Positions 40,859 to 49,890 of a stretch of DNA of 64,000 nucleotides are shown here, piece by piece. Every line of letters starts with the position of its first letter. The first letter of the stretch is position 1. The stretch is from Haloglomus irregulare (lineage in GTDB: Archaea > Halobacteriota > Halobacteria > Halobacteriales > Haloarculaceae). The stretch lies in the NCBI RefSeq assembly GCF_007421925.1, contig NZ_QMDX01000001.1:84629-148628 (forward strand), in the 5' to 3' direction. Below the pieces are notes generated by a model. The model had not been told where the DNA came from, did no database searches, and saw nothing but the letters and a program-made list of their open reading frames with translations. Both the position numbers and the translations under genes were made by a program.

Positions 40859-43800
40859 ATGCCAGACGAGACACCACACGAGACACGGGCGGATCGCTTC
40901 GCGGACGGCAGCATCGACCGACGGACGTTCCTCGAGCTGTCGGCGGCGACGGGGGCCGCGCTGGCCCCGCCGGGCAACGCTGCCGCGAGCGTCTCCGACG
41001 AGGTGTTCAGCGCCGAGTACCAGTACGTGCAGAACCACACGCCCGAGGGCCACGCGGTCCCGACGCTGGTCCGCTTCCGGGAGGGCGCGGACCCGACGGC
41101 ACTGGAGTCGTTCGACGGGGACGCCATCTCGGTCACCGACCCCGAACCGGCCGCGTACGGTCGGTTGACGGCAGCGGAGGCGTCGGCCGCGGCCGACCTG
41201 CCGACCGCCAGCGAGTTCCAGTTCGCACCCGGGTCGAACCCGTTCTGGCGCATCGGCTACTACCCGTTCGGCGTGTTCCCGGAGCCGACCCGCTCCGTCG
41301 ACTACATCGGCTTCGAGCAGCTGAAGGACGGTCTCGGCGAGATCGAATCACGACACCCCGAGCGCGTACGGATCCGGAACGTCGGCCGATCCCCCGGCCA
41401 TCTCAACGACGCGACCGACCGGCCGGACCCGAAGGGACTGTACGTCGCGGAGGTGACCAACTTCGACAGCGAGGCCAGCTTCGAGGAGAAGGAGAAGGTG
41501 TTCTTCTCCTGCTCGCTCCACGGCCCCGAGCGGGCCGGGGCGGAGGCCGGCGCCCGCGTCATCGAGAACGTCGCGCGCGGTTCCGAGCCCGATATCACCG
41601 GGAGCGACGCGAAGGTCGAGCCGCTGCTCGACGACATGGTCATCGTCTTCGGGTTCGTCAATCCCGACGGCTGGGTCGCCCGGAACCCGCAGTACGAGAG
41701 CTCCTGGCAGTTCGACATCCCGGGCGTGAAGGGGCTGACACTCTACGAGCGCGGAAACGCCGGCATCTACGATACCAACCGGCAGTATCCGTCGCTCGGC
41801 TACATCATCCCGCCGCCGGGGCACTATCCGGCCGAGCCGTCCGCCGGGACGGACGCCCCGGACTACATGCAGGAGCTGGTCCCGGACGCTGCGGACCTCA
41901 TCGAGCACTTCCGCGACTACCGGAACCTCAACTACGGCGCGGACCTCCACGGCGGTCCCATCTTCAACTAGTTCGTGCTCGGGCTGATCAGTCAGGACCA
42001 GTTCAACAGCCGCGATCTGCACGAGCTGTACGAGATGTGTCTCAACATCGACGACACGCTGGAGGAGGCGCTGGAGATCTGGACCACCGCGGGTGACGTG
42101 AAGACGTCCCTGCTCGGCGACACGCGGACCGGACTGCTGTTCGGGGTCCTCCCCGAGCAGGCCTTCGACTACGGCACCATCTACGACACCATCGACTACA
42201 CCGTCTCCGGGGCGTTCCTCGACTGGATGGCGCACCCCGAGATCACGGACGACGAGGGGAACGTCGTCGGTGGTGGTCTCGGGATGACGACGCTCGACTT
42301 CGAGATGTCGTTCTCCTGGGCAGTCAACGGGAACCTCTACAACCCCGAACTCGTGCGCCAGGAGGTGATCGGCTACCGGACCGCCATCCGCGTCATCTCG
42401 GAGTTCGGCTTCCGGAACACGGACACCCCCTCAGACGGGTCCGTCGACGAGTTCGACGTCACCACCGGGACCGACGGGGAGGACGTCGCGTTCGTGACGA
42501 CCGGCGAGGCCGGGGGGGAAGCGGACGCGCTCAGGCGGACCGACGAGGACCTCGTCTTCACCCGGTTCGAGGAGGTGGAACAGCTGAACTACTCCGGCGT
42601 CATCGCCCCGGGCGCCGCGGGGTCGACCACTGCTGAACACACGTTCACCATGCCCGACGGGGCCGACCGCGTCGAGGCAACCTGCTCGTGGGTGACGAAC
42701 GTCCAGGATCTGGACTTCTTCCTCGAGGACGGGAGCGGCGACCGGATCGCCGGCTCGACGAACTTCGGTGGGCCCGAGCGCATCACGACGAGCGATCCCG
42801 AACCCGGCAGGACGTACACGTTCGTCGTCGAAACGTTCGCCAGCGGCCCGACACGGTACGAGATCGACGGCAGTGCCCGGCAGTCGACCACCGCCGGCGA
42901 GTCGGAGGGTGACTCCGAGTTCGCCTTCGGTTCCACCACCGACGCGACGACCGTCGAGAACCGGGTCGCCGGTGGATCGACTACCGCCGTCCAGTACGAT
43001 GTCGACCGGGACCTCCACAGTCTGACCATCCACCCGTACGCGCCCGACGTGGTGTTCGACCTCGAACTGGTGGGTCCCGACGGCGCGACCGTTCAGTCGT
43101 TCGACGGCGTCACGGAGAAGCGCGTCGGCGGGAAATGCTGTGGCCTCCCCGAGTGGGTGGTCGAGTCCCCGGACCAGGGGACGTACACGCTCGAGGTCAG
43201 CAATCTCGAACCCGACCCGAAGCCGTTCGAGATCCAGTTCGGGACGCTCCAGTCCACCGGGACGGCGACCCCGGACCCGAAGGTCGCGGTCGGTTACGAG
43301 CAGCGCCCGTACGACGTGACCCCGTTCACCTTCTTCCAGGACTACGCCGAGTTCATCGACAGTGGGAGTATGGACCCCGTCACCGTCGACGAGGTCGCGA
43401 ACGGGGCACTCTCCGAGTACGACCACGCGGTCGTCATCCACGACTACCTGAACGAGGACATGGAGCGAGCCCGGAAGTCCGGGGCCGCCGACTCGGGGTA
43501 CACTGGCGCGCTCGATACGTTCGTGGACGACGGCGGCAACCTGGTCCTGACGGATACCGGGAACTACCTGCTGCCGCTGCTGGATAACGATCTGGTCGAC
43601 GGGAGCCGGTTCGGGCAGGACGCCATCACGCGGACGTTCGACGACGTGGCCCAGTTCACCTCGAAGAACCTGGACCACCCCCTGTTCGGCACGGATGGCG
43701 ACGTCCGTCCCATCCAGGACCAACTCTGGAAGGTGGCTCCCCTGGGGTACGGCGTCAGCGGCGAGGCACGGATGGACGTCATCCGCGAGGAGGCGTTCGC

Positions 43801-44545
43801 GGCGGCCGCCACCAGCGCCGAGGGCGTCCCGTCGGTCGCCGGGCGCGTCGACGGCGCAGTCGGTGCCGGCTCCATCACGGCGAGCGAGGACGAGGGCACC
43901 GGCATCCACACGATCTGCTCGCTGCTCCCGCCGGCGAAGCAGACCAACCTGCACCCGTTCGGGATGCTGAACTACACGGCAACGTTCCTGGGCTACGTGA
44001 TGTTCACGTCCGCGCTCGGGTTCGAGCAGATCCGCGACGTCGGCACCGAGGTTCGCCGCTACGGCCGCGGTGACGAGTGGGACCTCTCCGGGGTGGACCC
44101 GGTCGAGCCACCAGCCCCGGAGTTCTCGGCATCGGGATCCCGAAGCGACGACGGCGACGTCTTCACCGGGGGGCAGACCAACCGGGTCCGCGTCACGGTC
44201 GAGTCGATCGACGGCGAGGTCGACGGGAACCAGCAGGTCGAGCTGACCGACGGACTCCCGGACGACTGGAGCGTCATTCGCGACGGCGACGGGGAGCCCT
44301 TCGGTGACGCTGTCGGGACCGACGACGGTACCGTCGTTCTGGGGTCACTCACCGAGGCGGACGTCTCGGCGGGCTCCGTCAGCCGGACCTACTACGCTGA
44401 GGCACCCGAGGGCGCGGGCGCCACCGGCGAGTACACCTTCGGGCCGGCGGAGGTCACTGCGACCATCGACGGAGCCGCCGTCACCGCGGAGGTCGCGGGG
44501 ACGGAGACCGCGTACGTCGTCGGCCCCTCGACGAACGTCCTCTGA
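40859..44545 (+). pseudogene. Tat-exported M14 zinc carboxypeptidase, interrupted by in-frame TAG
   Basis: One frame of 1229 codons from ATG 40859, broken only by TAG at 41969-41971 (codon 371). A Tat signal (DRRTFLELSAATGAALA) leads to an M14 domain with zinc ligands His221 and Glu224 (CSLHGPERAGAEAG) and His364 (ADLHGG). The TAG follows six residues later. The frame then continues with normal M14 sequence (FVLGLISQDQFN) and a likely catalytic Glu in TTLDFEMSFSW. After the peptidase come a PPC-type beta domain (about 560-640) and C-terminal domains. TAC or TAT for Tyr is the likely ancestral codon. As written, the first product would be an inactive 370-residue fragment. Confidence 0.85.
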
Positions 44546-44579
44546 CACCACATGACGGCGGAGCGCCGGTCGGCGCGGA

Positions 44580-45338
44580 TCAGCCGATATACCGCAGGTC
44601 CTCGTCGTTGGGGGCCTGGCTGCCCTGCTCCATCTCCTGGATCCTCTTGATGACCGCCTCCATCTCCTCGGCGCGGTCCTCCAGGGCCTCGTAGCCGACG
44701 TCGAAGTCGACGACCGCCTGGAGCACCTCCAGCACGGCGCGGGCGCTCTTCGGGTCGACGAGGTAGCCGGAGGTCTCCCCCATCAGGCAGGCCGTCGGGA
44801 GGCCGCGGCGCTCGCCGAGGCCGAGCAGGAGGCCGCTGACGCCGACGATACCGCCCGCGGGTTCGTCGTCGCGGAACTCGACGCCGGCGTCCGCCAGTTC
44901 GGCGACCTGGTCATCGTCGGTGGCGGCGCCGACGACGGCGTACTCCTCGATGAGTTCGCCGGTCGGAACGCCGCCGAGCGCGAACGCGCGCTCGACGCCG
45001 AACTCGTCGGCGGTGTCGAGGAACCGGTCCGTGAGCCGGTAGTGGCCCGGGGCGTCCGTCGCCTGGTGGTCGCCCGAGAGCAGCAGCAGGTCCCGACCGT
45101 CGGTGGGAACCGCGTGGAACTCCGCGCAGGCCATCGTGGTGGTCCCGTCGTCGTCGACGGCGACCTGCGGCGGGAAGTGCTCGGAGTAGACCCGCCGGAC
45201 CAGCTGTGCCTCCTCGAACTCCTCGAGCAGGTGCTCCGCCACCAGCTTGCCGACGTGGCCCACGCCCGGCAGCCCTTCGACCAGTACGGGGTCGTCCAGT
45301 TCGGGAGACGCGTGCTCCTCGACGTCGAACTCGTCCAT
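44580..45338 (-). CDS. PAC2-family protein (proteasome assembly chaperone-like)
   Basis: A 252-residue member of the PAC2 / archaeal PbaB group. Key blocks are PVLVEGLPGVGHVGKLVAEHLL, EHFPPQVAVDDDG, DLLLLSGDHQA, FALGGVPTGELIEE and GIVGVSGLLLGLGERRGLPTACLMGETSGYL, the family signature. An acidic helical tail follows. Relatives assist proteasome assembly or act as proteasome activators in archaea; here this remains inference. The ATG at 45338 gives MDEFDVEEH; upstream frame is non-coding. Confidence 0.94.
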   Translation of the reverse strand: MDEFDVEEHASPELDDPVLVEGLPGVGHVGKLVAEHLLEEFEEAQLVRRVYSEHFPPQVAVDDDGTTTMACAEFHAVPTDGRDLLLLSGDHQATDAPGHYRLTDRFLDTADEFGVERAFALGGVPTGELIEEYAVVGAATDDDQVAELADAGVEFRDDEPAGGIVGVSGLLLGLGERRGLPTACLMGETSGYLVDPKSARAVLEVLQAVVDFDVGYEALEDRAEEMEAVIKRIQEMEQGSQAPNDEDLRYIG

Positions 45339-45505
45339 ACCATGCGGTCGGTGCCGCGACACTTGAACCCCCACAGGTCGCGGGCGACGGTCCACGGTTC
45401 CATCGACTGGCGCGTGCCTCCCGACGGCCGCCGGCCGCGCCATCGGTGGCTCCTCGGGCACCCGGGACGGTCAGGTTCATGCCGGAGGCGCCAGTAGCCC
45501 GGGCC

Positions 45506-45652
45506 ATGCGTGACGAAGAGGAGATCCGCGAACAGTACGAGTTCCTGAAGGCCGAGCTTGACGACGAGGACATGAACCACGAGGGCGTCCGGCAGATGTT
45601 CACCTACTACAAGCGCGCCCTCGGGTGGGTGCTGGAGGAGGAGTATATTTGA
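45506..45652 (+). CDS. Small acidic protein of 48 residues
   Basis: MRDEEEIREQYEFLKAELDD, then MNHEGVRQMFTYYKRALGWVLEEEYI. It is strongly helical and highly charged, like small conserved haloarchaeal proteins. A start nine codons upstream (45479) is possible. It diverges from the PAC2 gene. No function is known. Confidence 0.65.
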   Translation: MRDEEEIREQYEFLKAELDDEDMNHEGVRQMFTYYKRALGWVLEEEYI

Positions 45653-45710
45653 ACTTCTGTTCAGTTGCTCCGGGTCGGTAGGCTTAAGTGGAAACGGCGG
45701 TAGAATACAG

Positions 45711-45809
45711 GTGACGCTTCGCTTGGAGGGCCGAAGCGTCAGCGGGGACCAATTCAGGGCGGCAACGGCCGACCGGCCTTTTCATCCGGTCGGCCCTTGC
45801 TTTCCTTTC
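45711..45809 (+). ncRNA. Candidate small non-coding RNA with two perfect 10-base-pair hairpins
   Basis: A TATA-like CTTAAGT (45683-45689) is 25 bases upstream of 45711. The first stem starts at once: TGACGCTTCG (45712-45721) pairs perfectly with CGAAGCGTCA (45732-45741). After a 25-base linker the second stem GGCCGACCGG (45767-45776) pairs perfectly with CCGGTCGGCC (45786-45795), then a pyrimidine tail CTTGCTTTCCTTT ends the unit like a terminator. An open frame does cross it into the PadR gene, but its residues are basic and unlike haloarchaeal protein. Expression is inferred only. Confidence 0.5.
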
Positions 45810-45964
45810 GGGAATCGACTCGGGAGCACCGCGTCGCGCCAGTTACTGGACCGCTCAGGGAGCCGGGAGCGTGGTCCTAGAGCGGTTGCTGCGCCGGAAC
45901 CGATCGTACGGTGCGCATCCCGGGCGCGGTCGGGGACAGATTTGCCGAGTGACATGATGAAATC

Positions 45965-45972
45965 GATATACT
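45965..45972 (+). promoter_or_regulatory. TATA element of the PadR-like gene
   Basis: GATATACT lies about 39 bases before the ATG at 46008, giving a leader of about 12 bases. It excludes the earlier in-frame ATG codons near 45954-45957. Confidence 0.5.
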
Positions 45973-46007
45973 TATTCCAGACAGACAGTAACCCGTATCT
46001 ACGCGCC

Positions 46008-46280
46008 ATGTACGACCTGACCGGTTTCCAGCGCGATCTGCTGTACGTCATCGCCGGGCGAGAGGAACCGCACGGACTCGCGATCAAGGACGAGTTGGAG
46101 GACTACTACGAGAAGGAGATCCACCACGGTCGGCTGTACCCGAACCTGGACACGCTGGTCGAGAAGGGGCTCGTCGAGAAGGGTCAGCACGACCGGCGGA
46201 CGAACTACTACACCCTGACGCGCCGCGGTCGTCGCGAGATCGACGCCCGGCGCGAGTGGGAGGAACAGTACCTCGACTGA
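46008..46280 (+). CDS. PadR-family transcriptional regulator
   Basis: A 90-residue winged-helix protein: YDLTGFQRDLLYVIAGREEPHGLAIKDELEDYYEKEIHHGRLYPNLDTLVEKGLVEKG (first part LTGFQRDLLYVIAG), then RRTNYYTLTRRGRREIDAR. It lacks the long C-terminal dimer helix of larger PadR proteins, which is common in haloarchaea. The target is unknown; the small-RNA candidate lies directly upstream on the same strand. It converges with the GNAT gene. Confidence 0.9.
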   Translation: MYDLTGFQRDLLYVIAGREEPHGLAIKDELEDYYEKEIHHGRLYPNLDTLVEKGLVEKGQHDRRTNYYTLTRRGRREIDARREWEEQYLD

Positions 46281-46323
46281 GCCCTGTCAGCGTTCGGAAC
46301 GGTCGCTGCTGGTGCCGGTCGGG

Positions 46324-47049
46324 TTACATGTAGGCGGCGTCCCAGCGCGTCGGCTTGCGCTGGTTCCCACACTCCTCGCACTCCATCCGTCCCATCGTAT
46401 CCATCGACAGGATGAACCTCTCGCAGTTGCCGCAGTAGTAGCCCCACTTGTCCTCGCGGGCATCGTCGGCGTAGACGACGTGGAACGCGCCCTTCGAGCC
46501 GCGGTCGGTGTCGAGATGGTCGACGTACACCTCCTCGTCGTCCGGGGCGGTCGCGGCCTCGAGGTCGTCCGATTCGGCGTCGGTGTAGACGTTCTCGACG
46601 AAGGTGGGGCCGTCGAGCTCGACCCGGCCCTCGCCGCTGTTGACGAGGCCCTGCCGCTCGTAGAACCTGTTCCCCTCCGTGTTGTCAGAGAGGACGCGAC
46701 CGCGGATGGTCTCGGCGCCACGCTCCCGGAGCGCGCGCCGGGTCTCGCGGAACAGCTCCCCGCCGATGCTCTCGCCGCGGTGCATCGGGTCGACGTGGAG
46801 CCAGTTGATATCCCCGTTCTCGTCGACGAGTTCGCCCTCGGAGAACGCGACCACCTCGACGCCGTCGTCGACGACGAGGAAGAGGACGTCGTCGTCCCCT
46901 AGCTTCTCGGTGAAAGTGTCGCTGGAGTACCACCGCTGGATGGCCTCCTCGATAGCCCCCGGTGAGAGGGAGTACGAGGCCTCCATGGACCGCTTCGCGA
47001 TGGACCGGATCGCCGACTCGTCGGCCGGTGTCGCCTCTCGAACCTGCAT
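46324..47049 (-). CDS. GNAT N-acetyltransferase with C-terminal zinc ribbon
   Basis: A 241-residue two-domain protein. The GNAT domain (1-150) has LFLVVDDGVEVVAFSEGELV, the acetyl-CoA loop HRGESIGGELF and GNRFYERQGLVNSGEGRVEL. The C-terminal ribbon (about 205-232) is YYCGNCERFILSMDTMGRMECEECGN, a CxxC...CxxC site. The fusion of acetyltransferase and ribbon appears in haloarchaea and suggests a protein or nucleic-acid bound substrate. A TATA element sets the start at 47049. Confidence 0.92.
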   Translation of the reverse strand: MQVREATPADESAIRSIAKRSMEASYSLSPGAIEEAIQRWYSSDTFTEKLGDDDVLFLVVDDGVEVVAFSEGELVDENGDINWLHVDPMHRGESIGGELFRETRRALRERGAETIRGRVLSDNTEGNRFYERQGLVNSGEGRVELDGPTFVENVYTDAESDDLEAATAPDDEEVYVDHLDTDRGSKGAFHVVYADDAREDKWGYYCGNCERFILSMDTMGRMECEECGNQRKPTRWDAAYM

Positions 47050-47073
47050 GTGAGACGCCCACGCTCGGCGGCG

Positions 47074-47081
47074 ATATAAAA
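47074..47081 (-). promoter_or_regulatory. TATA element of the GNAT-ribbon gene
   Basis: TTTTATAT on the minus strand is centred 28 bases before the ATG at 47049. The 210 bases further on, up to the HD promoter, show nothing else. Confidence 0.6.
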
Positions 47082-47290
47082 CCACCTCGGGACGCGGACA
47101 CGGTTCGACGCGCGTCCAGCACCCCGGCCGACCCACGCGGAACCGGTCCGGGGGCGGCGGCCCGTCGCTGGTGTCAGTCTTCGACAAAACTCGACGGTCG
47201 TCCGCGCGGCCTCCGGGAGCACGATACCGGTCGTAACGGCGACCCAGACGGCCGTTGTCAGCGGATTCGGCGCGGTGTTCGTACCACAAC

Positions 47291-47297
47291 CTCTAAG
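47291..47297 (+). promoter_or_regulatory. TATA-like element before the HD gene and its upstream ORF
   Basis: CTCTAAG is centred about 30 bases before the ATG of the 17-residue upstream ORF (47325), so that ORF, not the HD gene, would be at the 5' end of the message. Confidence 0.4.
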
Positions 47298-47324
47298 GCT
47301 CGAAACATCCTTCCTTTCGGTAAG

Positions 47325-47378
47325 ATGACTGACGTACGTGCGGAATACGACTACCGGGGGTGGGTCGATGGGCGTTGA
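47325..47378 (+). CDS. 17-residue upstream ORF overlapping the HD-domain gene
   Basis: ATG at 47325 encodes MTDVRAEYDYRGWVDGR and stops at 47376-47378, 11 bases inside the HD gene. It sits at the predicted 5' end of the transcript and ends over the HD start codon, which is preceded by a G-rich GGGGGTGGG. This is the layout of termination-reinitiation coupling or a regulatory leader. It might alternatively be the displaced N-terminus of the HD protein after an indel. Confidence 0.35.
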   Translation: MTDVRAEYDYRGWVDGR

Positions 47379-48066
47379 GATAACGGAATCGCCGGTCTCG
47401 GAGGCGGAGTTCGAGGCGATGAAGGGGTTCGTCCACGACTACCTCGCGGCCTCCGTCGAGAACGAGGAGGAGGGCGGCCGGATGCGGTGGTACCCGTGGC
47501 ACAGCGCCGAGTACCGGTTCAACCACATCCTCAACGTGACGGAGCTGGCGACCGACATCGCGCGAGAGGAGGGCGCCAACGTGGACGTGACCCGCGTCGC
47601 GGCGCTGTTCCACGACATCTCCAAGCTGGAGGCCGACCAGGACGTCCACGCAGAGGAGGGCGCGCGCGTCGCCCGGGAGTACCTCGACACCCGCGGCGAC
47701 TACCCGCCGTCGTTCGTGGACGCCGTCTGCCGGGCCGTCCGCGAACACTCCTACCAGGGCGACCTCGCGGACGTCACCCTCGAGTCACGCTGTCTGATGG
47801 AGGCCGACCTGCTCGACAAGATCGGTGCCAACGGGACCGCGCTGATGCTGCTCCGAATGGGCTACGAGTCCCGGACGCACATGGACGCCAACGAGATGGT
47901 CGGGCGCGTGCTCGAACGCGGCGAGGACGCCGCCGACCGGGTCCACTCGGGTACCGCCGAGTCCATCGCCCACCGGCGGCTGAAGCGGGTCCGCTGGTTC
48001 AAGGAGTGGCTCGAAGGGGAGATCGCCGACATGGAACCGCCACGGGACGACACGGGAGAAGACTGA
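47368..48066 (+). CDS. HD-domain phosphohydrolase
   Basis: A 232-residue metal-dependent phosphohydrolase. EYRFNHILNVTELATDIAREEG supplies the first His, VAALFHDISKLEAD is the HD doublet, and VREHSYQGDLADVTLESRCLMEADLLDKIGANG gives the later His and Asp. Relatives act on nucleotides or phosphoesters; no substrate can be named. The ATG at 47368 (MGVEITESPVSEAEFEAMKG) fits the family start. A short overlapping ORF precedes it. The 107 bases after it hold nothing. Confidence 0.93.
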   Translation: MGVEITESPVSEAEFEAMKGFVHDYLAASVENEEEGGRMRWYPWHSAEYRFNHILNVTELATDIAREEGANVDVTRVAALFHDISKLEADQDVHAEEGARVAREYLDTRGDYPPSFVDAVCRAVREHSYQGDLADVTLESRCLMEADLLDKIGANGTALMLLRMGYESRTHMDANEMVGRVLERGEDAADRVHSGTAESIAHRRLKRVRWFKEWLEGEIADMEPPRDDTGED

Positions 48067-48173
48067 CCGGGGCGGGCGACCGTACGCGTCACGATAGCAG
48101 CGGCTGTAACGGCCTCCTGGTGGTGGAACGGCGAAACCGAACTGGAGGGTCCGCCCTCGGCGCCAGTCCCGTC

Positions 48174-48779
48174 TCAGTCGGCCGCGTCGGCGGTCGGGGC
48201 CTCCGCGGACTCGCCGTCCTCGAGCGACTCCAGAGCGGCGATAGCCTGGTCACGGTAGGTCTCGACCGGCAGGTCGTACTGCTCCCCGGCCATCATGGCG
48301 TACTCGCTCGTCTCCGGATCGAACGCCCCGATGCGCTCGATCGTCCGCTCGGCGGTCTCGACGACCCAGCGGTCACGGGTGGCCTGGTCGACCACCGTGA
48401 TGGATTCGGGCCGGAGCGAGACGCGAACGTCGCCCTCGTCGGTCTCGTAGGTCCGGGGCTTGCCGACGATGGCGACGAACGTGGGTGTCTCCAGTTCGCG
48501 CAGCGCCGCGGCCGCCTCGGGCTGGTACTGCCCGGCGTAGGTGAAGAAGGTCCCCGTCGGGTCGACGATGCGGCCACGCCAGTACTCCGACTCGTCGCCG
48601 ACGTCCTCGGTCTCCATCAGCGTGCCGACGACGAACACGCGGTTGGCGCGCGCACCCGTCGGCAGCAGCGCGTACAGCGGCGCACGGTCGTCGTCGGACT
48701 CCTTGAACGTGTAGCCGGCGTCGTTGAACTCGGTGGCGAACGCCCGGCGCGCCACCTCGCGGGTTGGGATGGAACTCAT
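48174..48779 (-). CDS. rpap3: RPA-associated protein (Rpap3-like)
   Basis: A 201-residue protein of the COG3390 group, the conserved companion of haloarchaeal RPA. TREVARRAFATEFNDAGYTFKESD leads into an OB-like domain (NRVFVVGTLMETEDVGDESEYWRGRIVDPTGTFFTYAGQY) and a helical C-terminus. In Haloferax the pair rpa3-rpap3 is co-transcribed and the proteins interact in DNA repair and replication. Here the start lies one base after the rpa gene stop, so the same operon is conserved. The 3/1 assignment rests on the length and the partner. Confidence 0.88.
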   Translation of the reverse strand: MSSIPTREVARRAFATEFNDAGYTFKESDDDRAPLYALLPTGARANRVFVVGTLMETEDVGDESEYWRGRIVDPTGTFFTYAGQYQPEAAAALRELETPTFVAIVGKPRTYETDEGDVRVSLRPESITVVDQATRDRWVVETAERTIERIGAFDPETSEYAMMAGEQYDLPVETYRDQAIAALESLEDGESAEAPTADAAD

Positions 48780-48780
48780 C

Positions 48781-49713
48781 TCAGATCGACCTCGCCTTGA
48801 TCAGCGTCGCTTCGGCATCGACGGGCCCGTCGAGCCGCTCGGTTTCCTCCGCCAGGACGTAGCGCCGGAAGGTCGGTCCCCGGACGCGGTAGTAGCGCCC
48901 GAGCACGTCCTCGCGCATCTCCTCGACCACGACCTCCGTGTCGAGCGCGTCCTTGGCCATGTCGATGGCCTCCTCCAGCCCGATGCCCGTCAGCTCGGTC
49001 GTCGCCGCCTCGTCGAAGATGACCTCGTGGACCTCCTCGCCGTCGTCGAGGACGGCCTTGATGCGGAGGTCGTACTCCCCGTCGACCTCCCCGTGCTCGT
49101 TGCAGCGGCCGTTCTGGAGGACGCGCGTGCAGTCCTCCTCCGGGCAGCGCTTGACCAGGCCGCTCCCGTCCTGGATGTCGACCAGGGCGCCCTCGACCTC
49201 CGCGGCGTCGTCGCCGACCTCCACCGTCTCGTCGAGCTCGGCGATGTCGGTCGTCCGGTTGAGCTTCACCGAGTAGGTGCCCTCGTACTCGTCAGTGACG
49301 ACGTTGTCCAGCGCGTAGCTCTCCCCTTCCTCCAGAAGGGGGAGGTCGCTAGTCTCGAAGGCGACGAACTTGCTCGTGCCGGATTCGTCGCCCAGCAGGC
49401 CGACCTGCGAGACGGCGTCGCTCCGGGGCTCCCAGAGGTCGGCCACCTGCACCCGCAGGTCCACCCACTGCTCGTCCTCGTCGATCTCGTTGACGAGCAT
49501 CGAGGCGTTACCGCCGGCGCCGCCGAGCTGGTCGCGCTCCATGCCCGACTCGTCCAGATACGTGGAGACGACGCTCCGGCGGGCCTCCTCGGCCGGTACC
49601 TTGTACTCCTCGACGAGCGTCTCGAGCCGGTCGTGCACCTCCTCGGCGGTGATATCGAGCTGATCGGAGAACTGGTCGTGTACCTCTTCGGCGTGTCGCT
49701 GTAGGTCTGCCAT
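48781..49713 (-). CDS. rpa3: Replication protein A (single-strand DNA-binding), Rpa3-like
   Basis: A 310-residue ssDNA-binding protein. An N-terminal helical part (about 1-65) precedes OB domains (WVDLRVQVADLWEPRSDAVSQVGLLGD; SYALDNVVTDEYEGTYSVKLN), and a zinc finger CPEEDCTRVLQNGRCNEHG follows near residue 190 as in archaeal and eukaryotic RPA. The acidic C-terminal part has ELTGIGLEEAIDMAKDAL. It binds unwound DNA during replication and repair. The message has a leader with a good GAGGAGGCG ribosome site, unlike most genes here. Confidence 0.93.
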   Translation of the reverse strand: MADLQRHAEEVHDQFSDQLDITAEEVHDRLETLVEEYKVPAEEARRSVVSTYLDESGMERDQLGGAGGNASMLVNEIDEDEQWVDLRVQVADLWEPRSDAVSQVGLLGDESGTSKFVAFETSDLPLLEEGESYALDNVVTDEYEGTYSVKLNRTTDIAELDETVEVGDDAAEVEGALVDIQDGSGLVKRCPEEDCTRVLQNGRCNEHGEVDGEYDLRIKAVLDDGEEVHEVIFDEAATTELTGIGLEEAIDMAKDALDTEVVVEEMREDVLGRYYRVRGPTFRRYVLAEETERLDGPVDAEATLIKARSI

Positions 49714-49722
49714 GGTTGCTCT

Positions 49723-49780
49723 CGCCTCCTCGTGTTTTCGTTGGGAGGCGTACGGCGCTTGGCGCCGGATGGTATAAGAA
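49723..49780 (-). promoter_or_regulatory. rpa3 promoter and ribosome binding site
   Basis: TTCTTATA (minus strand, 49773-49780) implies transcription from near 49749 and a leader of about 36 bases. CGAGGAGGCG (49723-49732) then lies about ten bases before the ATG, a true Shine-Dalgarno site. Confidence 0.55.
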
Positions 49781-49890
49781 GTTTCGCGACCGGAGTGGAA
49801 CTGTAACCGCTCGCCTTGAGCCCACTCCGCACCTATTACAGGCGTATCACGGTTCCGTGATGTGGCTGGCGGGCGGGCGCGACACTCGGC

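Noticed and set aside
41969-41971. TAG read as pyrrolysine
   Set aside because: TAG terminates several ordinary genes in the window, no pyl gene or PYLIS-like element is seen, and M14 homologues are expected to have Tyr there.
45711-46280. Upstream extension of the PadR protein to a GTG at 45711
   Set aside because: The extra residues are not acidic and have no family similarity, the PadR fold starts at MYDLTGF, and a TATA element lies inside the extension.
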